This document shows positions 8,633 through 20,851 of a stretch of 64,000 nt of DNA, piece after piece. Within the stretch, counting starts at the first letter, position 1. Each line of letters begins with the position of its first letter. The DNA comes from Phaeosaccion multiseriatum (Eukaryota; Ochrophyta, other classes): NCBI GenBank assembly GCA_965112735.1, contig OZ218958.1, forward strand, positions 2,914,001 through 2,978,000, in the 5' to 3' direction. Made by a program: the position numbers and the translations under genes. Under the pieces are notes generated by a model. That model was not told where the DNA came from. It did no database searches and worked only from the letters and a program-made list of their open reading frames with translations.

Positions 8633-10262
8633 ATGTGGCCCGAGCAGACCCGTCCTTTGGTGTAGCGGCACGCAGCAGCCCCCTGTCAGCAGCAGCTTCT
8701 ACATGGGCAACATCAGGACAACACGACGGCGGGTCTTTGTGGGACGGTGTGGGTGCGTGCGTGCGTGTGTGCGTGCGCGTGCCCCTCCAACTGACCTGGC
8801 CTGGCAACTGGGTGGTTCAGTGAGACAATCGTAGTTAGGTGTAGCAATTATTATAGCTCTTTTGTTCTTCGGCGGAAGGAGTTGGTGTAACCTTCCGTGA
8901 CATACTTTGTAGTTAGGGGCGCCAGCTGTGAAGACAGCTTTATACTCATGTAGTAGAGCAAGTGCGCTTCGCCCCCGTGTTGAAACAGGGAGGGCCGTAC
9001 ATTAGTTGACAAGTTGTAAAGTAATGGATAGTTAGCCTTCTTGTACTCTGTGTGCTTTCTGTTGCTTTCCATGACTGCTGCCGGGAGAAAGGTGCTGTCC
9101 ATTGAAGACTCAGTCGGCAGGCAGCAGGACACCCCAGGCTCAAGCAAGCTCCACACATGACCACCCACTCCTCCGGTGTATGTCGGGGCCGCGGTTTTGG
9201 CTGGCGAGTCAGTAGTGAGGGGGAGAGTAAGTACGTCAGCAGTGCTGAGAGCGGGAGGGAGGGAGGGAGGGAGGGAGGGCGTTCGTTCTGTGGGATGGAG
9301 AGGATCGCCCACAGCCGAACAGGGCTCATGGGGGAGGAGTATATGAAGCAAAGTGGCGAGGGGAGAGGGAGCGTACCATCTCTTCCCCCAAATCGGTCAC
9401 CACTCACCCACAGGCCCAACACTCGCCCTTCATACCAACTTGCATCTATCACGCCTCGTTGTGACTCTCTCTCTGTGCGCCTGCTGGGGTTGTGGCGGCT
9501 TGAGCAGTGCGTCTTGATTCATTCCAGCCACCAACAAAGACATGTTCGGAGTTGCGGGGAGGGGGCATGCGATAGTGTCCTCACTGCCATATGAGGCAGA
9601 TTTCTGTTAACTCTATTTCGCGCCGGTCCGAGCCGTTTGTAACCATCTACTGCTCCACTGCCGCAGCACTGAGGCAAGGAACAGACTGCTCTTTCTTCCT
9701 TCGGTTCTGATTCTGTTCATCATCTCCTCTTTCTCTTGCCGCCTCCTCCCCCCGCGTTCTTCCTTTTCCCTTTTCGACCTCCCCCGCCCCTGGAGTTTCC
9801 TTCTGTGGCACGCACGCCGGCACACACGCACGGGAAGGGATGGAGAAGGGCGGGCGAGTGAGAAGAGGGGTAGGGAGGGGCCCTTTTACAGCTCCTCATC
9901 GCGAGGGGAGGGAGCGAGAGAGAGGAGACGGAGAGAGAGACAGGGAGGGAGGGACGAACGAGACAGAGGAACGACGCAGAGATAGAGAGGGGGCGGGAGG
10001 GGGCGAGAGAACGGAGAGGGGGAACAGAGATAAGAGCCCCTCTCTGCCATTCCCTCTACGTGTGTTTGCATCTCCTTACGATCGCGTAACGCACCTGCTG
10101 ATAAGAGCTCGGGGGGGGTCGGCTGTGCCATCTTGGCGGCTTCCTCGTCGGCCTTCGCTTTCTCCTCCGTACGTTGCTACAACCACACACAAACGCGCGC
10201 GCACACGTACACACACATACACACCCCCATGCATACATACACATACACAAATACAACACATG

Positions 10263-10302
<40 letters not shown>

Positions 10303-10578
10303 CGTTGGTAAGTGAAGTACAGGAGTAGCCGAGGAGGTAAGGAGCATGTGCGGGTAAGCAGCACACACACCCACACCAAACGAAGGGGTACCAATTGTGC
10401 GCGTCACTGTTCATACACAAATGGCATGAACATGAGCACCACATCACAAATGACATGCGTATCACCAACACATGCATAACACACACGCGCACGCACACAC
10501 ACACCTTGGGCAGCGGGTTGGCCAGGAACCTCTCCCTCAGCCGCTTGGCCTACGCCTCGTCATACCCCAGCAAAGAGT
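8633..10578. other. Spacer: duplicated flank, GGGA and CA repeats, no supported gene
   Basis: 8633-8780 repeats the flank of the lectin gene. Short GGGA tracts occur at about 9253-9280 and purine-rich DNA at 9890-10020. A (CA)n-type tract covers about 10188-10303, with a shorter one at about 10480-10503. Open frames here are short or low in complexity on both strands. Confidence 0.5.
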
Positions 10579-11490
10579 CTACAAACAAATCCGCATCAAA
10601 GTCTCTTCGATCTTCTCCCCTACACCAATGAGCTTGACGGGCAGGTCGAGGTCACGTGTGATGGACACGTCAGTCTGCATCTCCACGTCGGCACTTGCTG
10701 AGACGAGCTTCTCCACCACACGAGGATGGTCACAGAAATAACATGCGTCGTGTATCGCTCTCATCCCGTCTTCGTGCATCGCATGCACATGTGCACCTTC
10801 CCTGAGCAGCTTTCGTACAATGCTTCTGTGCCCTGGCGCACACGCTGACGTTAGCATAGTGCTCCTCGATATACCCCTACGCCTCTCGAGGTTGGTACCG
10901 GCTGTGATGAAGCGCTCCACCACCTTGCCATGGCCATACCTGCAATCAACAGAGAGAGGGCGAACTCCGTTGTTGTTTGCCACATTCGCATCTGCCCCGG
11001 AGGCCAACAGCAACTGTGTGACCCTGTCGTGCCCTTCCTGTGCGACCATCGATAAGGGGGTGCGGCCGAAATTTGTAGCGTCCACGGGGCTGGGATCAGC
11101 ACCGGCCGACAGCAGCTGCTGCGCAACCGCAGTGTCCCTTCTGTGTAGCCAGCATCAAAGGCGTATCTCCCGCACAATCAGCCAAGTCAACACCGGCACC
11201 GACGGAGAGCAGCTTCTGCACCACCACCACAGCCCCTCGAGCGGAGGCCACAGCAGAGCTGTAGTTGCCTTCTCCCCAAAAAAAAAAAAAAATGTAGACA
11301 GGAGCTGTCGTCCCAAAGCAGCATCCGCAGTAACGCATGCAGCGGCCATCGCAGTTGCGCCAGTTGAAGAGTTTAGAGCATTCGGCGACGCACCCTCTTG
11401 CAGCAAAAGAGCCACCATGTCGCCTCTCATTCTGTGTAGAGCTGAGTGCAGGGCAGGATGTCCCGACTCGTCGAGGGGCTCGTCCAAGTA
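10579..11490 (-). pseudogene. Ankyrin-repeat gene interrupted by frameshifts
   Basis: Ankyrin repeats are clear on the minus strand but lie in three successive frames. The first part (11490-11290) contains GHPALHSALHRMRGDMVALL. The middle part (about 11280-11140) contains VVQKLLSVGAGVDLADC and DTPLMLATQKGH. The last part (about 11133-10579) contains VAQQLLSAGADPSPVD, FGRTPLSMVAQEGHD and HHPRVVEKL-like units, ending at the stop at 10579. The first shift sits at a run of 14 A (11279-11292) and the second at about 11135. No ATG opens the first segment in frame. The homopolymer shift could be a sequencing error; together with the second one and the missing start I favour a broken gene. Ankyrin repeats are protein-binding modules. 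Confidence 0.6.
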
Positions 11491-11817
11491 TGCCTCTTAG
11501 CGAACGCGAAACGAGGGAGGAAGTGCGTTATATTGACCTCGCTCACCTTGCTACTGAAGGCTCTCTCCATGGCGACAATCACGCCCTCTGAATGAGCAGC
11601 TGCGAACTCAGACGAGTGTATTTGCAGAAGAGATCCGCTAAGATCGGCCACACGCGAGAATCGCGCCCTCTGAATGAGCAGCTGGGAGTTCGGACGAGGG
11701 TTTTCTTTTTGGAATCATCTCATCTCTGGGATAATCTCTCTGGCCAAAGCAAAACTAAAAGTAAAAAGCCCCCCTCTCCAATCTCTGGACAGATCACCTC
11801 CCTCAAAAATTCCAGCG

Positions 11818-14800
11818 ATGGCCGAAGAAGCGGGAAAGGCGGCGGCGGCCGCTTTGGAGCCAGCAGCAGTAGCAGCAGGGGGGGGATCAGTTCCTAAGAA
11901 GGCACGCTTTGAGATTGGCTCCATTGGGGACATCGTTAGCGGAGAAGGGGCGGGGGGCGGGCAGGACAAGGATGAGTTTGATGGCATGTCGGAGATCCCC
12001 GGCAGCCTGTGCATGAACTGCGGGGGGGAGGGAACGACTCGCATGCTCACCACCAAGATCCCCTTCTTCCGAGAAATTATCATCTCCTCCTTCGACTGCC
12101 CAACCTGTTTCTGGAGCAACAACGAGGTGATCTTCGGGGGCGAGCTGCAGGAGGAAGGGGTGCGCTTTGAGCTTACCGTCAGCACGCCGGAGGACCTCAA
12201 TCGCCAGGTCATCAAGAGTGACTACGCTGCCGTTGGCTTCAAAGAGGTGAATGGCATTTGGTGCCTCCCCTCCCCTCCGTCCCCTCCGTCCCCTCCGCTC
12301 CCCTCCGCTCCCCTCTCCCCTCCGCAATCGCGATCGCAAACGAGTAGTTACCCACGCTACAGCAGACTGAGTATAGAAGAGTATAGAACGCGGGGCGGGG
12401 AGCTCATACGGGCTAGCTAGTGAAGCATGAGACGAGGGGAGATGGAAGAGGAGGGCGGGGGGGGGGAGGGGCACTTTTTATCCCCTTGTCCCCACCCTCT
12501 CCTCCTCTACGTGCTGCCCTCTCACCCGCCACACACGGTGGACTGACGGCAGCCCCTCACACCCCTACCCCACGCCCCTCACGCCTCACTCCCCTCTCCT
12601 CTTCAGATCGACTTTGAGATCCCTGCCCGCCCTCATGGGGGTGAAATCACCACCGTAGAGGGGCTGCTAAGCACGGCGGCCGAGAGGCTGGGCTATGAAC
12701 AGCCCCACAGGATGGAAACGGCCCCCGAGGTGGTACGTACTTGTTGCGCAGTAACGATGGGGTACCGTTTTGGCATGGAAGGCAAACGAATCGCCATATA
12801 CATGTATGGCCTGTGATGTGGTGTGATGCCATCGACCCCATGCCCCATGCCCCATACCCAAAGACCTATACCCCGTACCCTATACCCTACACCCTATACC
12901 GTATACCTCAGGGCATGAAAGTGGCGGAGGTAATCCTACAGCTCACACGCATGTCAGCGGGAGAGGAGGAGAGCTTCCCCTTCACCCTGTATGTCGACGA
13001 TATTTCGGGCAACTCCTTCGTGGAGAACCCATATGCCCCCAATAAGGACGCCGCACTTGACACCAAGTACTACAAGAGGACGCCCAACCAGGTATGATTG
13101 GGTAGGAGGACGTATCTTTCTCCCTCCTCGCCCTCCACTCTCTCCCTGTGTGTGTATGTGTGTGTGTGCTTCTCTCTCTCTTCTCTCCTCTCTCGCGTCT
13201 TCTTTTGCGCTACCCACTCCTCTCTTACCCCTTCCCTCCCCTCCTCCCCTCCGTCCTCCTCGCCCCCCCCCGGTCCCTCAGGACATCCAAGTCGGCCTCC
13301 AACCCTCCGAGCAGGCCAAAGCCGACGGTTTCATCGACGACGCCAACCCGTTACACGCCAAGGTGCAACCCCACATGGCCATGGAGGGCGGGCAGCGCCT
13401 CCTGGATCAGATCGACCAAGCCAACTTGGGCAAGGACGGAGGGAGCTTGCTCAGAAAGGAGATGGTCAACTTCCCGGAGGTAAGAAAGGAAACTGAAGCT
13501 GAAACTAGGACTCTTTGGCTTTACAAAGTCTGATGATGGGTCGTGATGAGGGGCTCGCTTTCCCCTGTCCCTGATCCACACACTGGTCTTCTCCTCCTCC
13601 TCCTCCTCCTCCTCCTCCTCCTCCTCCTCCTCCTCCTTTTCCTTTCCTCCTCCCCCCTCAACTTGGGCGTCAGGCGTGTCCCAACTGTATGAAGATGGGG
13701 GTAAACAGCATGTGCATGACCGACATTCCCCACTTCAAGGAGGTGATCATCATGGGCTTTGACTGCGACGACTGCGGTTTCCGCTCCAACGAGGTGAAGG
13801 GGGGAGGAGCAGTGCCTCCCAAGGGGACGAGCTTCACGCTGCACGTCAGGGGCAAGGAGGACTTTGCCAGAGACATTCTCAAGAGTGACTCAGGTTAGGT
13901 GCTTGTGGGTGGAGCACGGAAGGGGGGGGGGGGAGGAGGGAGGAAGGAAGGAAGGGAGGGAGGGAGGGAGGGAGGGAGGGAGCGAGCGATGAGTCAGAGG
14001 AGTGTAAATAGATCTGAAGAGTGACGGGTGCCAACAAGCGAAGGTGGTCTCATGCTGCCATGCTGCCATACGTCGGGGACACCTTACCCAGCCCCACCTC
14101 CTCCGCCGTCCTTGCCTCCTCCCCTCCAGACATGCCCTACACCACTTCCCTCTCTCCCCATATGCCTCTCATCTCATCTCACCTCTCCTCCCTCCTCTCC
14201 TCGCCCTGCAATGTCCTCTCTCTTCCTCTCTACCTCTGTTCTCTTGTGTGATCTATGCCGTGCCATCTTTGATCGATTGGATGTATAATGCGCAGCGATG
14301 CTCGAGATACCGGAGCTAGAGCTGGTCATGCAGCACGGCACCCTCGGTGAGAGGAGTCAGTGAGGGAGTGAGTGAGTCCGTTTTAGTTTCAATTTACATC
14401 AGTCTCTCTCCCCCTTCCCTCCGGGGTGAAGAGTGGCAAGAATGCCCCCGTGTGTCTGTGTGTCTGTGTATGTGTCTGTCTGTGTTTGTGTGTGTGTGTG
14501 TGTGAGTGTATGTATGTGTGTGTGTGTCTCTTGCGTGTATTTGTGTCCTTTGAAGTTCGTGTACAGATTGAGCTCTGTAGCGTGTATCTCGACCCCGCCC
14601 CCAGCACTTTCCCAGACATTGATCCTGACCATGACCCTCATCTCGACCCCCAACCTCACCCTGACCCTCCCCCCTTCCCTCCCCCCTTCTCCTTCCCCTT
14701 ACCCTCCCTTCCCCCCTCCCTTGTCCCCTCCCTTCTCCTCCCCCTTCCCCTCCCCCCCATCCTTACCCCAAAGGCGGCATGTACACAACACTTGAGGGCG

Positions 14801-16027
14801 TGTTGGGCAAGTGCGTCAAGAACCTCACAGATGGCAATCCCTTCTACAATGGCGACAGCGCAACGCACCACCACGCGCAGCTCAGCGCCCCCCAAGTCAA
14901 GTATATGGACTTCATGACGAGGTCAGTCCGACGTTTCAGTGTCAGTTCCTTCTGCCGCGGCTCCCTTCGACTCTCCCCTCGCAAGCACTCGCTGCCTTGC
15001 CCTACCTGCCCGATGGTGACGAATGCCACCCTTCTCTGACCCTGACCCTGACCCTGACCCTGACCCTGACCCTGACCCTGACGGACCGATCATGATCAGA
15101 CTGAGAGCCCTAGTGAATCAGGAGCTCTTCCCCTTCACCCTGGTGCTGCGGGATCCCATGGGCAACAGCTTTATCGGCGCCTTGCACACAGACAACCCCG
15201 CCGAGGACGAGCAGATCACGGTAAGGAAGAAGCAAGGGTAGTAGGTAAAGTGTGTGTGTGTGTAGTATGTCTGTCTCCCTCTCTCCCTCCCTCCCTCTCT
15301 CTCTCTTCCTCCTTCTGTCTCTCCCTCACGCACGCACATACACTACCTCGCCTCTCCATCCTCGCTCTGTACCACTCACACCGCTGCTACTGCTGAATCA
15401 CTAACTGCTGCTGCTCATGGATGACTGCCCGCGTACGACCAACAGATCGAATACTACGACAGGACGGAGGAAGAAGAGGAGGACTTGGGACTGAAGGACA
15501 TGAATACAGAGGCCTTCGAAGTCGTGCCAGACTCGTATAGAGAGGTACGTGCGTGCGTGGGCGCGTGGGTGCGTGGGTGCGGCCGTGGGTGCGTGATTGG
15601 AGAGACTGGAGAGACGTAAAGCCGAGGAATGAGGCAGGGAGGTAGGCAGGCAGGCAGGGAGGTAGGCAGGCAGGCAGGGAGGTAGGCAGGCAGGCAGGGA
15701 GGTAGGTAGGCAGGCAGGCAAGGAGGGCGCGTCTCACCCCCAGGGGGCATTCACTCAGTCCTTCCAACATCCCCGCCCCTCCCCTCTGTCCAGGCCAATG
15801 CCCAACCCGAAATCGCTCTTCACCGCTGGGGCACTGACCACCCCACCGGCTTCTCCAAGGGCACGGAGACAGATGACGTCACTCCCACGACCGGCTTTCT
15901 GGAACCGCGGCAGCCTTCTTCAAGTAATAGCAACAACAAAACTACAGCTGCATCAGTTGGCAGTACAGCAGCAGGAGCAGCAGTTGGTGCTACAGCAGCA
16001 GCAGCTCCGTCCGACAGTCCTTCATGA
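11818..16027 (+). CDS. ZPR1: ZPR1 zinc-finger protein
   Basis: Ten exons, all phase-consistent: 11818-12246, 12607-12732, 12912-13091, 13282-13479, 13674-13893, 14296-14346, 14774-14921, 15100-15220, 15446-15544, 15794-16027; 601 residues. ZPR1 carries two copies of a zinc-finger plus beta-domain pair and acts as an assembly chaperone for eEF1A in eukaryotes. Finger 1 is CMNC (65-68) with FDCPTC (C94, C97) and the hallmark KIPFFREIIISSFDCPTC; finger 2 is CPNC (313-316) with C342 and C345, containing DIPHFKEVIIMGFDCDDC. The first beta domain includes ITTVEGLL, SFPFTLYVDDISGNSF and NPYAP; the second includes FPFTLVLRDPMGNSFIG. The Ala/Ser/Thr-rich tail and Ala-rich N-terminus make it longer than animal ZPR1 (about 460). 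Neighbour downstream is an EEF1A methyltransferase on the same strand, a functional coincidence worth noting. Confidence 0.93.
15034..15085. repeat. (CCCTGA)n hexamer array in a ZPR1 intron
   Basis: About eight CCCTGA units lie 14 bases upstream of the acceptor of exon 8 (15100). The unit differs by one base from the complement of the TTAGGG telomere repeat. Confidence 0.85.
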
Positions 16028-16294
16028 CACCAGTCCAAAAGAGGAATAGAGGGTGCGTTACTTGTACTCGAAGCAAAGTGATGAAAGGAATCGGGAAAAG
16101 GGTGTCGCGTGCGTGTAATGAATAGAAAGGCCTTAAGCCTTCTCTCGCCGCCCGTCTCGAAGCGTAGGGAGCCTTGGAGTCATCGACGTCAGGTCAGGCT
16201 GCGTCAGGTACTTGGAAGAGATGGAGATGGAACTTAGTTCACAACCCTTTGTGCACTCGCAGTCTCTACTTCCTCGGTCTTGCTCTGATTATAG

Positions 16295-16300
16295 AATAAA
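16295..16300 (+). other. Candidate polyadenylation signal AATAAA after ZPR1
   Basis: AATAAA lies 268 bases past the ZPR1 stop in an AT-rich patch (ATAGAATAAAGCAATTTTAA), followed by the (CAGT)n tract at about 16345-16440. Confidence 0.45.
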
Positions 16301-16378
16301 GCAATTTTAATAAGTTGGTAAGGGAGGAGTGAAGGCTCAGGCAGTCAGTCACTCACTCAGTCCGTCAGTCAGTCAGTC

Positions 16379-16410
<32 letters not shown>

Positions 16411-16859
16411 AGTCAGTCCGTCAGTCAGTCAGTCAGTCAGGCCATTTCCGAAGCCACCTCGAGCATAGTCTGAGTAGTCTCGGGGCACACGCACGTCCAT
16501 CTCCTGCGGCGGTGCCCCCATTTCCTTCCTAAAGGCGGGGTCGGTTGGGCGCATCAGGTACCTCGGCATCAGGTCCAGCGGAGTCTGCGATGCGAACAGC
16601 TCCCTTCTGCTGCGGCAAGGAGGCGCGCTTCCACCTCACAGCCTAAGCGATGCTCCCGCCGTATAAAGGAGGCTAGAGCACTGTGCGCCGATGCTCCGGC
16701 TGAGAGAAAGCTGCATTGCGACCCCTTGGTCGCCATGGAGGATTGGGAGGAAGTCAGCAAAAGGAGGACCCAGCCGGCCCATACGCCTGCATGGCGGTTG
16801 AGCTTCGTCTCGATCTCGATATCTTCTCTTTTTTAGCATCCCTCTCCAGCCCGTAATAG

Positions 16860-17780
16860 GATTCAACAGCAGAGCTGGAGCTTGATGACGATGGACACGA
16901 AGCAGTCGAACCGATTCCTGGTGCGAAATCCAGAGGTGAGATGCGAGAGCTGCACCGATCGACTATCCATCCTCCTCTCTCATCCATCTCCCATATCCTC
17001 TCCCTCTCTCCTTGATCTCTTCTCCCCACACATCTTCCTCTACCTCAACCTCTCTTCTTCCCTTCTCTCTTCCATCCCACCCTTGATCGGCTGCTTTAAC
17101 ATCCTCCGCCTCACCCGATTGCCTGGCTCTGCCCTGGTACTGGAGCACAGAAAGGAGACTTAAATCAATACTGGTGAGTGATGAGCCGACCCCTCCCACG
17201 GTCTCTTGCTACCAAGGACTGATAGATCACTCTCGCACTGAAGGAGGACAAGTCATGGCTATCGTTTTCTCGAGGCCTTCTCTTTGTAAGCTATCTCTCT
17301 GAATCTCTGCCGCAGGATGGCTACAGCTACTCCTGTTGCTGGTGATACTGGTGCCTTTTCGCGCTGCGCAGTCCCTCTGACAACCTGTTTCGCGCCTGTC
17401 TGTCTTCCCTCCCTCCCTCTCCCCCCCCCCCCCTCTCTGTCCCCTTCTCCCTTTCCTGGAGGTACTCTCTCCCCACCATCGAGGCAATGGTGGCCGACTG
17501 TCTCGAGGTAGGAGAGGGGAGCATCGCCTTCCTCTCCACCCCTTCTATTTACTTCTCCCTACCAGAGGCCGATCGGAAAGGCTGCAAGTGCTTTGATGTG
17601 AGTGACGATGGGTGGTGTGTGGGGTGGGGTGTGGGCCTTTATTGGCTGCCCCGGCTCCACGTCGTCGAGTCGAGACTATCTGTATGTACGGGCCCTCCTC
17701 CTCTCTCCTCTTGATCCTTCTCTCTCTCCCTCCCTCTCTCTCTCACTCTCTCATACACAACTCCCTGTCTGTGTTTCTCT

Positions 17781-17818
<38 letters not shown>

Positions 17819-18426
17819 TACTCATTCTCACTTCATGCTGGATCACTCCCCCAGCTGGACACAAAGTGGGAGAAAGATCCTGGCTTTGTCCTGTACGATT
17901 TCAACAAACCGGTGAGTGAGTGAGTGAGAGTTCGAATGGCTGTAATTAGAGACAGACAACCCCACTCCACCAAAACGCGAGACAGACTTGTGGGGATTGA
18001 GTCTAGTACCCCACCACAGCAGCAACACTTGATGGGTTTGATTGAGTCTTATACCCCACCACAGCAGCAACGCTTGATGAGTTGTGAAGATTTGTGGGGA
18101 TTGAGGGCCAAAGAGGCGTAAGTAAAGGCAGCCCCCGTCCCCCTCTCGAGCTTGGAAGCTAAACAACATATCCAACTTTTTCACACACATACGCACTCAC
18201 ACACACGCACACACGCATACACGCATACACACACGCACACACACAAAACCTACACGCACGCACGCACGAACACGCCTGTAGGAGGACATCCCAAAGGAGC
18301 TGGTGGGGACATTTAGCATGGTGGTGATCGATCCGCCATTTGTGGTGAGGGAGGTGTGGGAGAAGTACGCCGAGGCGGCCAAGCTGCTGCTCAAGGAGGG
18401 GGGGAAGGTCATGGCCAGCACCATAC

Positions 18427-18498
<72 letters not shown>

Positions 18499-18905
18499 GT
18501 GTGCGTGTGTGTGCGTGTGTGTATACATGTGTGTATGTATGTGTGTGTGTGTGGGTGTGTGGGTGTGTGTGTGGGTGTGGGTGTGTGCGTGTGTGTGTGC
18601 GTGTGTGTGTATACATGCGTATATGTATGTGTGTGTGTGCGCGTGTGTGCGTATGGATGTATATGGTTGTGTGTGTGTGTGTGTATATGGGTGTGGGTGT
18701 CTGTCTGTACCCCACTGTCCTGACACCGCCCGCCCCACTTTCCCACCCCTCTCAGGAGAACGCAGATATGATGCTTGAGCTTCTGTCGGTGCGTCCCGTG
18801 GTCTTCAAGCCCTCCATCCCGAATCTCGTGTACCAGTACTTCCTATACGCCAACTTCGATAGCAAAGAACTCGGCCAGCCCAACCCCGAGATACCCGAGG
18901 ATTGA
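16860..18905 (+). CDS. EEF1A lysine methyltransferase 1-like (N6AMT2/Efm5 family)
   Basis: Strong exons: 17462-17597, 17855-17911, 18282-18428, 18756-18905 (stop TGA). They read [20 protein letters not shown] (cofactor-binding strand), FLSTPSIYF, then [10 protein letters not shown] with the D-P-P-F catalytic motif of class I N6-type methyltransferases, and end in [18 protein letters not shown]. This order matches EEF1AKMT1, which methylates a lysine on elongation factor 1A. A short exon 17146-17173 supplies LNQYW, giving the QYWYS motif typical of the family at the junction. An upstream exon 16860-16935 (acidic, [12 protein letters not shown]) fits in phase, but its start codon lies further up and was not found, so the N-terminus is open. 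Introns contain (CT)n and a long (GT)n that starts at the donor of the fifth exon. Confidence 0.75.
18429..18690. repeat. (GT)n-rich tract beginning exactly at a splice donor
   Basis: The exon ending CATACAG at 18428 is followed at once by about 30 GT units and then GTGC/GTAT variants to about 18690. The donor GT is therefore the first unit of the microsatellite, leaving many alternative GT dinucleotides. Confidence 0.9.
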
Positions 18906-20851
18906 TGGAGAATGAGCGGAGCAGAGGAGCAGCAGCAGCACCAGCAGCAGCAGCATCACTAGCATCACCAGCAGCAGCAGCAGTTTCTCTGGGCTGGAAG
19001 CGAACACTACAAGAGCGAAACAATCGGGAGAATGAATGCCGGGGCTTGGCTCCGACGGCAGCAGCGCGAAAACCACAGCGCATCATATACAATCACCATA
19101 GAGCCCCTTTGTATGTAATGTAGAGAGGACATGGTCTTCAGTTTAGAGAGACAGGGAGGAAGGCATCAATGTTGTAAAGAGAGACACGCCGGCGTCACAT
19201 CATCATCATCATCATCATCATCTGTCCATAGCGCACTCCACGAGGGGTGTGGAGAGGGAGGGGGAGATGCGCGCACGCATGTGTAATGCAGGCAGCAGCG
19301 TCTGAGGCATTCTTATCGACGAGCGTTATTATTTATACAGGGCACCTTCTCATCAATTAGCCACACGTGGGTGGGTGGGCAAGGTACCCCACAACCATGC
19401 TTTGACTCGGCTGAACCGTTTGGCTTGCTTCTTCGGCCCAGAGACAGTCGGACGAGACAGACAGACAGACGCATAGACAGACCGATAGACAGAAAGACAG
19501 ACAGCCCTGTGACACCTCTCTCTCTCCCTCTCTCCCTCCCTCTCGCCCCGCTTCACTGGTGCTGGTTCTGTGTAACGTCCCCCTGCTCGTCTTTGTGTCA
19601 TGCTCCGAAGATAGCAATGGCCGCCCCCTCCGGACGGTTCTTTTGCATCCCCTCCCCACTACTTCTAACGACGCCTCCCACACTCACTCACTCACTCACT
19701 CACCCACTCCCTTGGCGCCCCCCCCCCTCCCCTCCTCTGCAGCCTCCCCCCTTCTTTATGCTCTGCTTGTATTGCCTAGACTGACTGACTGACTGACCTG
19801 ACTGCCCCTCTCCTCGCCCACACGTTAATGGTTGTTTGTTCGTTCCATGGCCACACACCCACCCCACTCACTCACTCCACAGCTGTCCGTCGCTGCCCCC
19901 GCTGCTAATGCCGCGCGTCTGTCTCTAACTATTCCTCCCCTACATACAATTTCGGCCATGTATCGCAAAAAGCGGTATCGTCGCGGCGGCGTCGTTATGA
20001 ACCACACGCACACACACACACACCACGTCACATCGCCGCTCTTATAATGTCCACCGCCCTACCGCTCTCTCCATCCCTTGTACTTCCTCTCTTGCTCACT
20101 CCCGCGCTCCTCTCTTCTCCTCCGCTTGGCTTCACCTTCACTCAGCTCTCCGCCTCCTTCCTCCTCTTCTCTCTCTTCTCTTCTCTGTCTCCGGCCTCCG
20201 CATCCCCATCACACTCCTTTGCCACGCCACACCACTCCGTCATCCCCAGGGGGCCAAATCTGATCTGCGCACACAAGGGAGGGGGGGGGGTGGGCATTCG
20301 TTGACATAGTCGGTGAGGAGGGTGCAGCTAAGGGGTTGGGAAGGAGCAACCTCCTTGTCCTCTCTCGCTCTCTCATGAGTGCGAAGAGGCGAGCCTGTCT
20401 CGTCTGTCAAGGTACGGGTACGGTTGGTGTGGTCAATGCCAGGCCTGCTCAAAGGAGAATGAGAGGGTACGATCCAAGACGAAGGCTTAATTCACTCGTC
20501 CATCAATGAAAGCTTCTTCTCACCTTTCTATATCGCCCCCTGTGGCTACACCATCATGGCACCGCCCACCTCAACCCAAACCCATCCGACTGTTCCTCCT
20601 CTCGCCCGCCCAGGGGTGGGGAAGGAGAGCGCGGGCCGGCCTTTTCTCATATGGGCTACATACACACAGCAGCAGCAGCAGCAGCAGCAGCACCTCCCTC
20701 CACCACCTGCCCACACAGACTCAAGCAGACCCACGCTCCCTGCAGTCCTCCACCCCCCCTGCCTGACCACCGCAAGAGGGCCTCTTGTCTCTCTCCTCTC
20801 CTCTCTTCGTCCAAAGGCCGCTCCTGAGGCTTCCTTGTGGCCAGGCGCGTT
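18906..20851. other. Spacer between convergent genes, no supported gene
   Basis: Holds the probable 3' UTR of the methyltransferase, with (CAG)n-like patches at 18930-18985, (ATC)n at 19199-19223, CTCA/CCCA runs at 19680-19705, and pyrimidine-rich DNA to 20230. Open frames are short and low in complexity. Confidence 0.45.

Noticed and set aside
11277-11292. Possible tiny intron at the 14-A run of the ankyrin gene
   Set aside because: An intron would have to be about 27 bases, far shorter than the others here (157 bases and up); a frameshift is simpler.
18159-18746. HTHTHT-type frames and their VCVCVC counterparts (also at 10056-10504, 41374-42231 and 53068-53918)
   Set aside because: Readings of (CA)n/(GT)n tracts next to splice sites; not genes.
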